From NCBI RefSeq assembly GCF_001591805.1, contig NZ_BCVP01000003.1, positions 62,001-126,000 on the forward strand: 64,000 nt of DNA. The letters run 5' to 3'. Under the pieces are notes generated by a model. The model did not search any database and was not told where the DNA came from. It saw only the letters and a program-made list of their open reading frames with translations. The DNA comes from Neobacillus novalis NBRC 102450. GTDB taxonomy: Bacteria > Bacillota > Bacilli > Bacillales > Cytobacillaceae. Both the position numbers and the translations under genes were made by a program. This document shows positions 46,875 to 55,890 of this stretch, in pieces (within the stretch, counting starts at the first letter, position 1; each line of letters begins with the position of its first letter).

Positions 46875-48086
46875 CTACAGTAATTGGTCGTGTTCGAATA
46901 AATACTGATAGCTTAAATCGATAAATAAATATTCATTACCGTTCATTGGAAATGAAAAAGTTCGGATTGTCTCTCCCGTTTCAATATCACAATACAAATC
47001 AGACAGGATTCCCTTTTGTTCGTGACGCATTTTGATGATATTTTCCAAAAAATAAGGACGCCAGCTCCAATTTTTATTCAAATATTCAGACTGAGTGATC
47101 CAGCCATTTTTAGACTTAAAAATATTGGCTGACTTTTGAAATCCATCCCCGTCGCAAACATACATGCGAAAAGCAATTTGATCCATTTCCTTTATTAAAA
47201 TGAGAAATAATTCTTCGTAGCCGCCCTTTTTATTTTTGACAACCATTTCCTGAACACTAGCATGAAAATATTCTGTTGTAGTAAAGACAGCCTCTAATTT
47301 TCTCTTTTCATAGGAAATAAAGTCATGAAATTTTTCTTTTAAGCGATGTCTTAACAGATCCCGATCAACGAACTCACTAGAAGGAGGATGTAAGTAAAAG
47401 CCCTGATAATAGCGGCCGCCGTTTTTCCACGCAAACTGAAGCTGATAACTCATTTCAATATTTTCAAACAAAAGCGCCGCCCCAATTTTCCTTGCCAAAA
47501 GTGACAAAGAAAATAGGACATCATTAAAATTAATACCGGTTGCCGTGGATTTCAATGCCTGAAGATTAATTTTCAAAATATCAGGTTCGAGCTGTCCGAT
47601 TCGTTCAAAATAGAGACTTTCGTTATTAATACCTGCTATGGCAATTTTAATACCATACGTCCGGTAATATTGCAGCAGATGATCAAATTGATCTAAATCA
47701 CCTTCGTAGTTCCGGTCGGAAATTTCAAGAACAATCCGTTTTAAACTCAATCCTCTTTTTTCAAATGCTAGAAGCTCCTGTAAAAATGGTTCGCCGTTCC
47801 GATACATTAATAACTCGGCATTTCGATTTAAAAATATAGTAATTTCCTCATCGAGCTCAAGGGCTTTTTCCAGAGCCTTATTAACTAACAGTAAATCCAC
47901 TTCAAACTTGTATTCATCAGGAATTTGGTCATCCTGAAAAAAGGGACCCAAGCTTATAATATTGCCTTCTGATTGATACCTTCCCAGTACCTCATAGGCA
48001 ATCACACGTTGTTCATCGGCACTAAAAATCGGTTGAAAATACGGAAAACAATTTTCAAGATCCGATAGGATTTCCAATGCATCCAT
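46875..48086 (-). CDS. ykuI: Degenerate EAL-domain protein YkuI
   Basis: A 403-residue protein with an EAL-like domain (residues ~10-245) followed by the YkuI C-terminal PAS-like domain (NWSWRPYFLENIIKM). The first glutamate motif is EVL and LEISDRN is kept, but the metal-binding DDFGTG is replaced by AGINNE and the KID motif by KIN. So it is probably not a c-di-GMP phosphodiesterase and may only bind a ligand. B. subtilis YkuI binds c-di-GMP without clear hydrolysis. It is divergent from ykuE. Confidence 0.93.
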   Translation of the reverse strand: MDALEILSDLENCFPYFQPIFSADEQRVIAYEVLGRYQSEGNIISLGPFFQDDQIPDEYKFEVDLLLVNKALEKALELDEEITIFLNRNAELLMYRNGEPFLQELLAFEKRGLSLKRIVLEISDRNYEGDLDQFDHLLQYYRTYGIKIAIAGINNESLYFERIGQLEPDILKINLQALKSTATGINFNDVLFSLSLLARKIGAALLFENIEMSYQLQFAWKNGGRYYQGFYLHPPSSEFVDRDLLRHRLKEKFHDFISYEKRKLEAVFTTTEYFHASVQEMVVKNKKGGYEELFLILIKEMDQIAFRMYVCDGDGFQKSANIFKSKNGWITQSEYLNKNWSWRPYFLENIIKMRHEQKGILSDLYCDIETGETIRTFSFPMNGNEYLFIDLSYQYLFEHDQLL

Positions 48087-48193
48087 CCAAGTACCTCCAA
48101 AAATTTTATTCTCTTTATACGATACGCTTCAATCTGGCTTCTCGTTCTTTTCCAAAAGGATACCATTATAGCTGAAAGGATACAATCACATAC

Positions 48194-48222
48194 TAGCCCA
48201 AATATTATTGGGCTATTTTTTA
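48194..48222 (+). terminator. Orphan terminator-like hairpin
   Basis: TAGCCCAA and TTGGGCTA pair around a 6-base loop, followed by TTTTTT on the plus strand. No plus-strand gene precedes it; the flanking genes are divergent. It could be a leader attenuator of ykuE or the end of a small antisense RNA to the ykuI start. Confidence 0.55.
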
Positions 48223-48353
48223 GCATGTTTTTAATTTTTTCGAATAATAAACTATTAGTGAACTTTTCTCTTGCAATATAGTCTGTTTTTAACGAAAATA
48301 CTTATGGATTCTTTTATTTTATAGATAGAAAAAAGATAAGGCTGGGGAAAAAA

Positions 48354-49223
48354 ATGGCAAATAAACTGACGAGGAGAACGTTTCTGAAAAGAACATTTGG
48401 ATCCTTTCTTACTGTTCTCGGATTGGGTTCGGGGGGCTACCTTTATGCCAATCGAATTGAGCCCACACTACTCGATATAAAGGAGCAGCAAATCAAACAT
48501 CCATTAATCCCTAAAAGCTTTGATGGAATGAAAATAGTTCAATTTAGCGATACCCATCTAGGGTTTCAATACAATCTTACCCAATTCAAAAAGTTAATTA
48601 ATAAAATCAATAAGCTTCAACCTGATATGATTTTATTTACTGGTGATTTAATGGACGAGCCGAATAAATATAGGGAAATGAATCAATTGGTACCAATGTT
48701 GGAACAATTACATGCCCCGCACGGTAAATTCTGCATTTTTGGCAACCATGACCATGGAGGCTACGGTTCCGAAATCTACCGAAATATTATGGAAACCACG
48801 AATTTTACTGTTCTTCTGAATGAATCGACAGCAATAAAACGAAAGGACGGCGGCAGCATCTACCTGCTGGGAATTGATGATGCGATGTTAGGAAACCCTG
48901 ATTTGCCTTTGGCACTGAAAAATGTCCCTGAAAATCGATTTACCATTTTATTATCACATGCCCCTGACCTTGCAGATGATGCTGCCAATTATCCAATCCA
49001 CTGGCAAATCAGCGGACATAGTCACGGCGGACAGGTTAAAATTCCTTTTATCGGAGCACTTGTCAAGCCGCCATTTGCAAAAAATTATCCAGAAGGGCTT
49101 TTTACGATTGGGGTTAACGACCAATTAACCCTTTATGTAAACAGAGGCATTGGCACAACCCGGCTTCCGTTTCGCTTTATGGCTGTACCGGAATTAACTA
49201 TCTTTACCTTAAAGTCTGGTTAA
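48354..49223 (+). CDS. ykuE: Tat-exported metallophosphoesterase YkuE
   Basis: A 289-residue calcineurin-like phosphoesterase. The N-terminus has a twin-arginine signal (LTRRTFLKRTFGSF) and a hydrophobic stretch. Metal motifs are FSDTHLG, FTGDLMD, GNHDHGG, LSHAPD and GHSHGG. In B. subtilis YkuE is a cell-wall-located substrate of the TatAyCy pathway. The physiological substrate is unknown. It ends in a bidirectional terminator. Confidence 0.95.
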   Translation: MANKLTRRTFLKRTFGSFLTVLGLGSGGYLYANRIEPTLLDIKEQQIKHPLIPKSFDGMKIVQFSDTHLGFQYNLTQFKKLINKINKLQPDMILFTGDLMDEPNKYREMNQLVPMLEQLHAPHGKFCIFGNHDHGGYGSEIYRNIMETTNFTVLLNESTAIKRKDGGSIYLLGIDDAMLGNPDLPLALKNVPENRFTILLSHAPDLADDAANYPIHWQISGHSHGGQVKIPFIGALVKPPFAKNYPEGLFTIGVNDQLTLYVNRGIGTTRLPFRFMAVPELTIFTLKSG

Positions 49224-49257
49224 AAAAATCCTTATCTACTGTTGATAAGGATTTTTT
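49222..49257. terminator. Bidirectional terminator ykuE / GGDEF-EAL gene
   Basis: A perfect stem AAAAAAATCCTTATC / GATAAGGATTTTTT with loop TACTGTT, T-rich on both strands. Confidence 0.9.
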
Positions 49258-49273
49258 ATATTTATAAATGCCG

Positions 49274-51391
49274 TTATTGCTTTAGCATATTTTTCGCCAA
49301 AAATTGCTGTTCTATTTCATCGGCCGGAAGCGGTTTAGAATAATAAAACCCCTGAATTTTATAACACTGGGCCTTGGAAAGGAACTCTACTTGTTTCAGA
49401 TTCTCGACGCCTTCAGCGACTACTTCTAGCCCGAGGCTTTTTCCCAAGTGGATGATTGTCGATGTAATCGCCGCATCCTTTTCATCAACAAGGATATCCC
49501 TAATAAAGGACTGATCAATTTTTAGGATATCAATTGGAAACCGCTTAATATAATTTAAGGATGAGTATCCCGTCCCAAAATCGTCTACAGAAATTGAAAT
49601 ACCCAGTTCCTTCACTTTCCTTAGGATTGGAATCGTTTCCTTCGTATCATTCATGGCACTTTCTGTAATTTCAATTCCTAAAGATGAGGCTTGAATAGTA
49701 TATTTTTTAATCATCGACTGTATAAACTGAACAAGGTTTGGATGCTGGAATTGCTTGGGTGAAATATTAATAGCAACATGGATATCATTATACCCCAATG
49801 CATTCCAGGTTTTTATTTGCCTGCACGCATTTTCAATAACCCAATAGCCAATTGAAATAATCAGTCCTGTATCTTCAGCCAAAGGAATGAAATTACTAGG
49901 TGAAATATCGCCGAACTCCCTGTCCTTCCAGCGAAGGAGGGCTTCAAAGTTTTTCACCTCTCCGGTTGCAGTGTTTACTTGGGGCTGATAATATAAGCTA
50001 AGTTCAGATTTATCAATTGCCTTCCTTAAATGTGTCTCTAGTGTAACAACATTGGTAAAGACAGAATTCATCTCTGTCCGGTAAAATTGATAATGTGCCT
50101 TCCCTCTTTCCTTCACACGATAAAGCGCCTCATCTGCATTCTTGATTAGCATTTCAGCATCCTTGCCATCGTTTGGATACATACTAATCCCGATACTTGG
50201 TGAAATAAAATATTCTTGGGAATTTAAATAAAAGGATTGTGAAAAGGCCGAAAATACCTTTCGTACAATTATATCGGCCTTCTTGCGTCCGCTATGTAAA
50301 AGTAAAATATTGAACTCATCTCCACCAACACGATAAACATAGCAACGCTCATTTTGAAACCGCAATAATCGTTCTGCAACCCGTTTTAATATTTGGTCGC
50401 CTGCTAAATGCCCAAGTGTATCATTTAAATATTTAAACCGATCCAAATCAATGGTGATTAAAGCAAACTCGTTTGTTTTGGAAGATGGAGAAAAAATATG
50501 TTCATTTAAATGTTCATGAAGAGCTCTTCTATTAAGCAATCCCGTTAACTGGTCATGAAAAGCCATAAATTTAATCATTTCCATATTTTTAGCCTGGTCT
50601 GATAAATCCTTTAATATGACATATAGCCCGCTTATTTCTTCATGGACCACAATGGGCACCGTCTTAATATGGACGATTAGCTGAGCCCCCTTGCGATGCA
50701 TGATTTTGCAATCCAGTGACTCTAGTGCATATCCGAAACAAGTCTTTTCTAATAAAGTTTTAAATTTTTCTAAATCTTGGTCAATAATCCAATCATAAAT
50801 GTTTCGATTGGTCATTTGTTTTTCCGAATATCCAGTCAGCAAAGTTGCTGCAGGATTAGCTTCGAGAATTTTCCCTTCAGGGCTAATCCTAAATATCGCG
50901 TCTAAGTTGTTATTAACAATAGAACGATATTTTTGTTCGCTTTCTATGATTTTATTTTTTTCAATTGACCATTGGGTAATATCCCTCGTAATAGCGACGA
51001 TGTAACTAATCGATTTTTCATCGTTATATACTGGGGTTAAAATGGTTTCCCCGTAAATTTTCCTTCCTCCATCAACAAAGAATTGATCTTCAAACAAGAA
51101 AATTTCTTTTTTCCTTAATAATTTCTCATAGTTTTTCTGTAGAGATTGGGCAATTTCCATCGGAAGAACCTCTTGCAGGGTTTTTCCCAGTGCATCAATT
51201 GAGAGTTTTGCTTTCTGCATCCCTGATTCATTGACAAACAAATAACGAAATTTTGGTCCCTTTTCCACCTTCATAACAAAAACCATGTCTTGAACATGTT
51301 GAAAAATAATATCAAACATGATTTTCTGAATGAGATTACTTGTATTTTCTAATTCTAATTCGTTGGCTAATAATCTATTTAAATATTCCAT
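49274..51391 (-). CDS. PAS-PAS-GGDEF-EAL c-di-GMP turnover protein
   Basis: A 705-residue cytoplasmic sensor: PAS domains at about 15-135 and 155-265, GGDEF at about 275-435 with an intact RVGGDEF active site, and EAL at about 450-695 with NFEALLRW, AINISPKQF, EITESAM, VDDFGTGYSSL, LKIDQSF and AEGVEN all intact. No RxxD inhibitory site is seen before GGDEF. Both c-di-GMP synthesis and hydrolysis are possible; which dominates cannot be read. AAGGA precedes ATG 51391; a TTG at 51406 is less likely. Confidence 0.93.
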   Translation of the reverse strand: MEYLNRLLANELELENTSNLIQKIMFDIIFQHVQDMVFVMKVEKGPKFRYLFVNESGMQKAKLSIDALGKTLQEVLPMEIAQSLQKNYEKLLRKKEIFLFEDQFFVDGGRKIYGETILTPVYNDEKSISYIVAITRDITQWSIEKNKIIESEQKYRSIVNNNLDAIFRISPEGKILEANPAATLLTGYSEKQMTNRNIYDWIIDQDLEKFKTLLEKTCFGYALESLDCKIMHRKGAQLIVHIKTVPIVVHEEISGLYVILKDLSDQAKNMEMIKFMAFHDQLTGLLNRRALHEHLNEHIFSPSSKTNEFALITIDLDRFKYLNDTLGHLAGDQILKRVAERLLRFQNERCYVYRVGGDEFNILLLHSGRKKADIIVRKVFSAFSQSFYLNSQEYFISPSIGISMYPNDGKDAEMLIKNADEALYRVKERGKAHYQFYRTEMNSVFTNVVTLETHLRKAIDKSELSLYYQPQVNTATGEVKNFEALLRWKDREFGDISPSNFIPLAEDTGLIISIGYWVIENACRQIKTWNALGYNDIHVAINISPKQFQHPNLVQFIQSMIKKYTIQASSLGIEITESAMNDTKETIPILRKVKELGISISVDDFGTGYSSLNYIKRFPIDILKIDQSFIRDILVDEKDAAITSTIIHLGKSLGLEVVAEGVENLKQVEFLSKAQCYKIQGFYYSKPLPADEIEQQFLAKNMLKQ

Positions 51392-51698
51392 ATCATCATC
51401 CTTCAAAAGAAAAAGTTCCCTGTTTTTACAATAATGTTTTTACATTCTAGTATTTCTATTTTACAATGAAATTACCTGAAAGAAAGTAATTTATTGAAAA
51501 TAAGGATTATTTCACTAAAGTTTTATATTCTTTCATAGTATGGAATGGATTTAGTAATCCTAATACTACCTTGATTATATTTCAATACAAAAAAAATCAA
51601 CTAGTCTTTTCAGAAAATAAAATCCTTTGTTGTATTTCTATTTTCCTGAAATAAAGGTATAATATAATTGCTTTAAAAGATAGAAAGGAGAACATATT
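51392..51698. other. Divergent gap between the GGDEF-EAL gene and ykyB
   Basis: About 300 AT-rich bases with no gene. It contains a good plus-strand promoter for ykyB (listed separately); nothing else distinct is visible. Confidence 0.6.
51635..51663 (+). promoter_or_regulatory. ykyB promoter
   Basis: TTTCTA (51635-51640), a 17-base spacer and a consensus -10 TATAAT (51658-51663), 36 bases upstream of the ykyB start. Confidence 0.6.
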
Positions 51699-52178
51699 TT
51701 GAATCCCGATCAGAAATACCCCCTTAAAAGTGTAAACCTAACCATCGAAAACCTCGCTCAAGCAGTTTTTATTGTGAATCGCCATGCAAAAACAGCACCA
51801 AACCCCAAATTTTTGTACAAATTAAAACAAGAATCATTAAAAAAATTGATTGAAGAAGGTAAAGCAAAAAAGGTAGGTCTTCATTTTTCTGAGAATCCAA
51901 GAAATAGTCAACAGCAATCAGATGTACTTGTTGAATGTGGAAAATATACCTTTCATATTCCTCCAACTAAAACGGACTTTCATGAGCTCCCCCACCTTGG
52001 TAAATTGGACGGCCATGTAAGAAACCCAAAAGCAACCCTTTCACTAAATACAGCGAAAGCATTATTACAAACCTATACTGGTATCTCAGATTTCGAACAG
52101 CCGCCTTCAAATCCGCGAAAAAACCAGCAGCCCTACCAAAAACCGATTTTCAAAAAATTAGGCGAAAGATATTCCTAA
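51699..52178 (+). CDS. ykyB: YkyB family protein
   Basis: A 159-residue basic soluble protein matching YkyB (AVFIVNRHAKTAPNPKFLY, KKVGLHFSENPRNSQQQSDV, ending FKKLGERYS). The function is unknown. The start is TTG after AAAGGAGA. In B. subtilis ykyB lies in the same neighbourhood. It is convergent with the RDD gene. Confidence 0.93.
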   Translation: MNPDQKYPLKSVNLTIENLAQAVFIVNRHAKTAPNPKFLYKLKQESLKKLIEEGKAKKVGLHFSENPRNSQQQSDVLVECGKYTFHIPPTKTDFHELPHLGKLDGHVRNPKATLSLNTAKALLQTYTGISDFEQPPSNPRKNQQPYQKPIFKKLGERYS

Positions 52179-52185
52179 AAAATGC

Positions 52186-52213
52186 AAAAAAGCCAGGATG
52201 CACCTGGCTTTTT
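52186..52213. terminator. Bidirectional terminator ykyB/RDD gene
   Basis: AAAAAGCCAGG and CCTGGCTTTTT form a perfect 11-base stem around ATGCA. Confidence 0.9.
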
Positions 52214-52218
52214 GTTCG

Positions 52219-52731
52219 TTAATTATCTTCGACAACGACTGTTCCGGCAATTAAATCATGTAATGATTGTTTCTTTTCGGTAAAAGCAGCCATGATATAG
52301 CCAATATAAAATATTCCCGATAAAAAACTCATTGCCAGTAGCCGTCCAAATGCGCGCCAAAAAGAAATTCGGTTCCCTTGCAGGTCTGTTACTTTCAACT
52401 TTAATAGTTTTTTCCCAACTGTTGCCTGCCATTTTGATGCGTGCATGCCCGCATAATAGACGGTGCTGACAACCACTCCTATTAGAACCATCAGCAGGGT
52501 CAATAATAGTAACGAGATTGCTTGCTGATTGGTAATATCTCCGTTTTCCACCGCTGCCGGATCCGTAAATACATCCATTGTGCCTAACCCAAAAACCATA
52601 ATCACAATCATAAGGATAGTTAGTGGGATTGAAATAATGACTGAGTCTAGCAAATAGGCCGCAAAACGCATCCAAAATCCTCCGTACTTCACTTGCTTTG
52701 CTGGCTGTTTTTCTAAAGAATAGGGTTCCAT
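52219..52731 (-). CDS. RDD family membrane protein
   Basis: A 170-residue RDD protein with three hydrophobic segments. The first has the RDD-like arginine and aspartate (MRFAAYLLDSVIISIPLTIL), and the last part has QGNRISFWRAFGRLLAMSF and KKQSLHDLIAGTVVVE. Function of the family is poorly known; some have been proposed as ion antiporters or transporters. It has its own terminator and is likely monocistronic. Confidence 0.9.
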   Translation of the reverse strand: MEPYSLEKQPAKQVKYGGFWMRFAAYLLDSVIISIPLTILMIVIMVFGLGTMDVFTDPAAVENGDITNQQAISLLLLTLLMVLIGVVVSTVYYAGMHASKWQATVGKKLLKLKVTDLQGNRISFWRAFGRLLAMSFLSGIFYIGYIMAAFTEKKQSLHDLIAGTVVVEDN

Positions 52732-52938
52732 TGAATTCCTCCAAGATAATCATATTGAAAATTCCAATGTAAGTATATCATTAGAAGCGGCTTATTTATT
52801 CTTTTATTAAAATATTTAATAAATGATGTGATAATTTCTGTTAATCGTTGCTAGAAATGTAGAACCTTTAGTGGTAAATAGTCTATAATCAATATATTCT
52901 ACATCTAGATTATTCCTGGTACGGAAGGATGAACACTA

Positions 52939-54108
52939 TTGGAGCATTTGATTAATCAGCGCGTAAAAAATATCGAAATCTCAGGAATTAGGAAATTTTT
53001 TAATCTGGTTTCCCATATGGATGACTTGATTTCCTTTACCATAGGGCAGCCTGATTTCCCAACCCCGGAGCATGTAAAAATGGCGGGAATTGAGGCAATT
53101 AAGAAGGACTTTACCTCCTATACCCATAATGCCGGTACAATTGAATTAAGGAAGGCAGCCTGTGATTTTGTTGAAAAAAAATATGATTTACACTATAAAC
53201 CTGAATCAGAAGTGATTGTGACCATGGGGGCAAGCGAAGCAATTGATATTGCCTTTCGTACGATTTTATCAGAGGGGGCAGAAGTCATCCTGCCCGGACC
53301 GATTTATCCTGGATATGAACCGATTATCCGGATGATGGGCGCCGTCCCAGTCCATGTTGATACACAAGAAAATCATTTTCGCTTTACTTTAGAGTTGATA
53401 AAACCATATATCACTGACAAAACCCGCTGTATTGTCCTTCCATACCCATCGAATCCGACTGGAGTAAGTCTCTCTGAAGAAGAACTGAGAGAAATGGCCG
53501 CGTTTTTTAGGGAAAAGGATATTTTTATCTTAGCCGATGAAATCTACAGCGAGCTTACCTTTGACCAGCCCCATAAATCAATCGCGAGCTTTATTAAAGA
53601 AAAGACAATTGTAATTAACGGGTTATCCAAGTCCCATTCCATGACAGGCTGGAGAATTGGTTTTTTATTTGCGCCGGAAAACATTACTAGGCACATTTTA
53701 AAGGTTCACCAATACAATGTGTCCTGTGCCAATTCCATTGCCCAAAAGGCAGCATATGAGGCGTTAACGACAGGAATGGATGACGCTATTACTATGAGAA
53801 AGGAATATCTGGCCAGAAGAGAATATGTTTATCGACGGTTAATTTCAATGGGATTAGCAGTCGTCAAACCTGATGGGGCGTTTTATTTCTTTATTAAAAT
53901 TCCAGATTTCATTCCTTTAAACAGTTTTGACTTTGCCCTTCTGCTTGTGAAGAAATCAAAGGTAGCGGTTGTTCCAGGCAGTGCATTTTCCGATTATGGC
54001 GAAGGCTATTTTCGTTTATCCTTTGCCTGTTCCATGGAAACATTAAAGCTCGGCCTAGATCGGATTGAGCAGTTTTTACAAGATGAGAAAAAGATAACCC
54101 TCACTTAA
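52939..54108 (+). CDS. patA: Aminotransferase A (PatA)
   Basis: A 389-residue class I/II PLP aminotransferase. The PLP lysine lies in NGLSKSHSMTGWRIGF; other family sequences are MGASEAIDIAFRTILS, LPYPSNPTGV and DEIYSELTFD. It closely resembles PatA of B. subtilis, which has been linked to lysine/DAP metabolism (N-acetyl-DAP aminotransferase), consistent with dapH and ykuR in this window. The start is TTG after AAGGATG. Confidence 0.94.
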   Translation: MEHLINQRVKNIEISGIRKFFNLVSHMDDLISFTIGQPDFPTPEHVKMAGIEAIKKDFTSYTHNAGTIELRKAACDFVEKKYDLHYKPESEVIVTMGASEAIDIAFRTILSEGAEVILPGPIYPGYEPIIRMMGAVPVHVDTQENHFRFTLELIKPYITDKTRCIVLPYPSNPTGVSLSEEELREMAAFFREKDIFILADEIYSELTFDQPHKSIASFIKEKTIVINGLSKSHSMTGWRIGFLFAPENITRHILKVHQYNVSCANSIAQKAAYEALTTGMDDAITMRKEYLARREYVYRRLISMGLAVVKPDGAFYFFIKIPDFIPLNSFDFALLLVKKSKVAVVPGSAFSDYGEGYFRLSFACSMETLKLGLDRIEQFLQDEKKITLT

Positions 54109-54123
54109 AAAGTGAGGGTTATC
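54093..54123. terminator. Bidirectional terminator patA
   Basis: GATAACCCTCACT and AGTGAGGGTTATC form a perfect 13-base stem around TAAAA. The patA stop lies inside, and the convergent small ORF ends just beyond it. Confidence 0.9.
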
Positions 54124-54124
54124 T

Positions 54125-54304
54125 TTATTGCCCTTTATATTTTCCATCATTTTTTGATGCCTTTTCCTTTTTAGCCTTTACCTTATGAAGTTGATTGGCG
54201 GCGGCCGATCCCATTTCATGGGCAAACTCTTCATTTAAAACAGCAGAATCAAAACCCTTTTTATTCTTTTGTTTTGCATCATTCTTCTTTGTCCGTTTTG
54301 CCAT
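54125..54304 (-). CDS. Small lysine-rich hypothetical protein
   Basis: A 59-residue ORF starting MAKRTKKNDAKQ and ending NDGKYKGQ, with 15 lysines and a central VLNEEFAHEMGSAAANQ segment. GGAGGA lies 7 bases before the ATG, and a strong terminator follows, which supports a real gene. Composition (Lys, Ala, Asn, Gln, no Cys or Trp) recalls small spore proteins, but I cannot assign it to a known SASP class. It is a separate unit between patA and ykwC. Confidence 0.7.
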   Translation of the reverse strand: MAKRTKKNDAKQKNKKGFDSAVLNEEFAHEMGSAAANQLHKVKAKKEKASKNDGKYKGQ

Positions 54305-54375
54305 TAACCATTCCTCCTATTTTCAAGATTCCATCATAGTTTCTTGAAGGCAGGCGGAAATTATTCATTCTCAAT

Positions 54376-55254
54376 TTAGTATTTCCAATATTTATAAAGG
54401 GCTTGGGTGCCGCTGTTTTCTTCCCCTCGTTCAACTAATTGATCATAAAGCGACTTTGCCAATGCTAACCCGGGAACCTCCATATCCATTTGTTCAGCCT
54501 CATCTAAGGCAATTTTCATATCCTTAATAAAATGCTTTATGTAGAAGCCCGGTTCAAAATTCCCATGGAGCATCCTTGGAGCGAGATTGTTTAATGACCA
54601 GCTTCCGGCTGCTCCCGTTGTAATACTTTTCAAGACATTTTCCGGATTTAGCCCTGCTTTTTCGGCATAAATGATGGCTTCACAGACACCGATCATGTTG
54701 GAGGCAATCGCGATTTGATTAGACATTTTCGTATGTTGCCCTGCTCCCGGCGCACCTTGATAAACGATATTTGTTCCTAGCAACTCAAGTAGACGATGAA
54801 CCGCTGCAAAGGCAGCTTCTTCGCCGCCTACCATGATGGAGAGCTTTGCTTCTCTCGCCCCCACGTCTCCTCCAGAAACCGGCGCATCAATCGCTTGAAT
54901 TCCTCTCTTTTTGGCCTGTTCGTAGATTTTTACAGCGAGTGATGGCGCAGAGGTGGTCATATCAATTAAATAACTCCCCTCACTCCCATTTTGAATTAAC
55001 CCGTTTTCACCTAAATAGATTTCTTCTACATCCTTCGGGTAACCGACCATCGTAAAAATAACCGAAGCCTTTTTCGCCACTTCCTTTGGCGTTTCTACCC
55101 ATTCGGCACCTTTATCCAACAATTCTGCTGCTTTTTCTTTTGTTCGTGAATAAACAACTAAAGGATAGCCGGCATTTAGCAAATGCCCCGCCATACTTTT
55201 CCCCATCACACCAATTCCAATAAAGCCAATTACCGCATTTTCTGGAGTAAACAA
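54376..55254 (-). CDS. ykwC: Beta-hydroxyacid dehydrogenase YkwC
   Basis: A 292-residue NAD(P)-dependent dehydrogenase of the 3-hydroxyisobutyrate dehydrogenase family: Rossmann motif GFIGIGVMGKSMAGHLL, substrate loop DAPVSGGDVGARE and catalytic lysine in GQHTKMSNQ. The exact substrate (3-hydroxyisobutyrate, tartronate semialdehyde or similar) is not shown. The start is TTG after GAGGGGAT. It corresponds to ykwC, which lies near patA in B. subtilis. Confidence 0.93.
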   Translation of the reverse strand: MFTPENAVIGFIGIGVMGKSMAGHLLNAGYPLVVYSRTKEKAAELLDKGAEWVETPKEVAKKASVIFTMVGYPKDVEEIYLGENGLIQNGSEGSYLIDMTTSAPSLAVKIYEQAKKRGIQAIDAPVSGGDVGAREAKLSIMVGGEEAAFAAVHRLLELLGTNIVYQGAPGAGQHTKMSNQIAIASNMIGVCEAIIYAEKAGLNPENVLKSITTGAAGSWSLNNLAPRMLHGNFEPGFYIKHFIKDMKIALDEAEQMDMEVPGLALAKSLYDQLVERGEENSGTQALYKYWKY

Positions 55255-55318
55255 TTGAATCTATCCCCTCATTGGTATTTTCTTTTATTTTAGCACTATC
55301 ATTTTTTTTTAGGAATAG

Positions 55319-55351
55319 AAAAAGCCGAAACGTCCCAGTCGTTCCGGCTTT
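55319..55351 (-). terminator. Terminator downstream of the 55417 lipoprotein gene
   Basis: AAAGCCGAAACG pairs with CGTTCCGGCTTT with one mismatch, followed by TTTTTCT on the minus strand. Confidence 0.75.
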
Positions 55352-55416
55352 CGTGCTCCATCTCCAAATTTATGCACATTTTAATCTTGCCCAAAATATT
55401 CAAAGATAAACCGTAA

Positions 55417-55890
55417 TTATAGTTCGGATGAAAAGTTTGTTAAAAAGACACGGCCAAATACTTCCTCATTATTAAACACTTCGATAGAAACGGCCTGATC
55501 TTGCTCAATCATGCTTTTGAGCTCATCAATATGTAAATCTTCCTTTAAGGGGATGGGGTCCATAAAAATATATTTCTCGCTTTTTCCTTTTACTTCTAAA
55601 TATTCACCGTTCAATACTTGGTCCTCGCCATAGACAATTTCCCGTTTCCCAATTGCCGCAGCAAGCCTATCATCGTGGATGCTGACTTTCACTTTATATA
55701 ATTGATCCCCATCAAGGATTTCATTGTTAATGCGAAAGCGGAATTGGAGCTCATTATTTTTTGTGAGCAGGGCATCTGCATAACGATTAACAATTAATTC
55801 ATTAGAAAATAGCATTCCACATCCGCTCAGAAAGAAGAAACACAAAAAACCTAAGACAAAAACCTTTACGATTCTACTTTTACTTCGCAT
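55417..55890 (-). CDS. Hypothetical lipoprotein
   Basis: A 157-residue lipoprotein with a basic N-terminus (MRSKSRIVKVF), hydrophobic core VLGFLCFFFLSGC with lipobox LSGC, and an acidic beta-rich mature part (FRINNEILDGDQLYKVKVSI). I do not recognise the family. A GTG at 55899 overlaps the ribosome-binding site GGGAGTG, so the ATG at 55890 is chosen. It is flanked by non-coding DNA on both sides and is likely monocistronic. Confidence 0.75.
   Translation of the reverse strand: MRSKSRIVKVFVLGFLCFFFLSGCGMLFSNELIVNRYADALLTKNNELQFRFRINNEILDGDQLYKVKVSIHDDRLAAAIGKREIVYGEDQVLNGEYLEVKGKSEKYIFMDPIPLKEDLHIDELKSMIEQDQAVSIEVFNNEEVFGRVFLTNFSSEL

Noticed and set aside
52256-52753. A 165-residue minus-strand frame overlapping the RDD gene
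   Set aside because: Shifted frame of the same strand, with no membrane pattern or domain; the RDD frame has clear family features.
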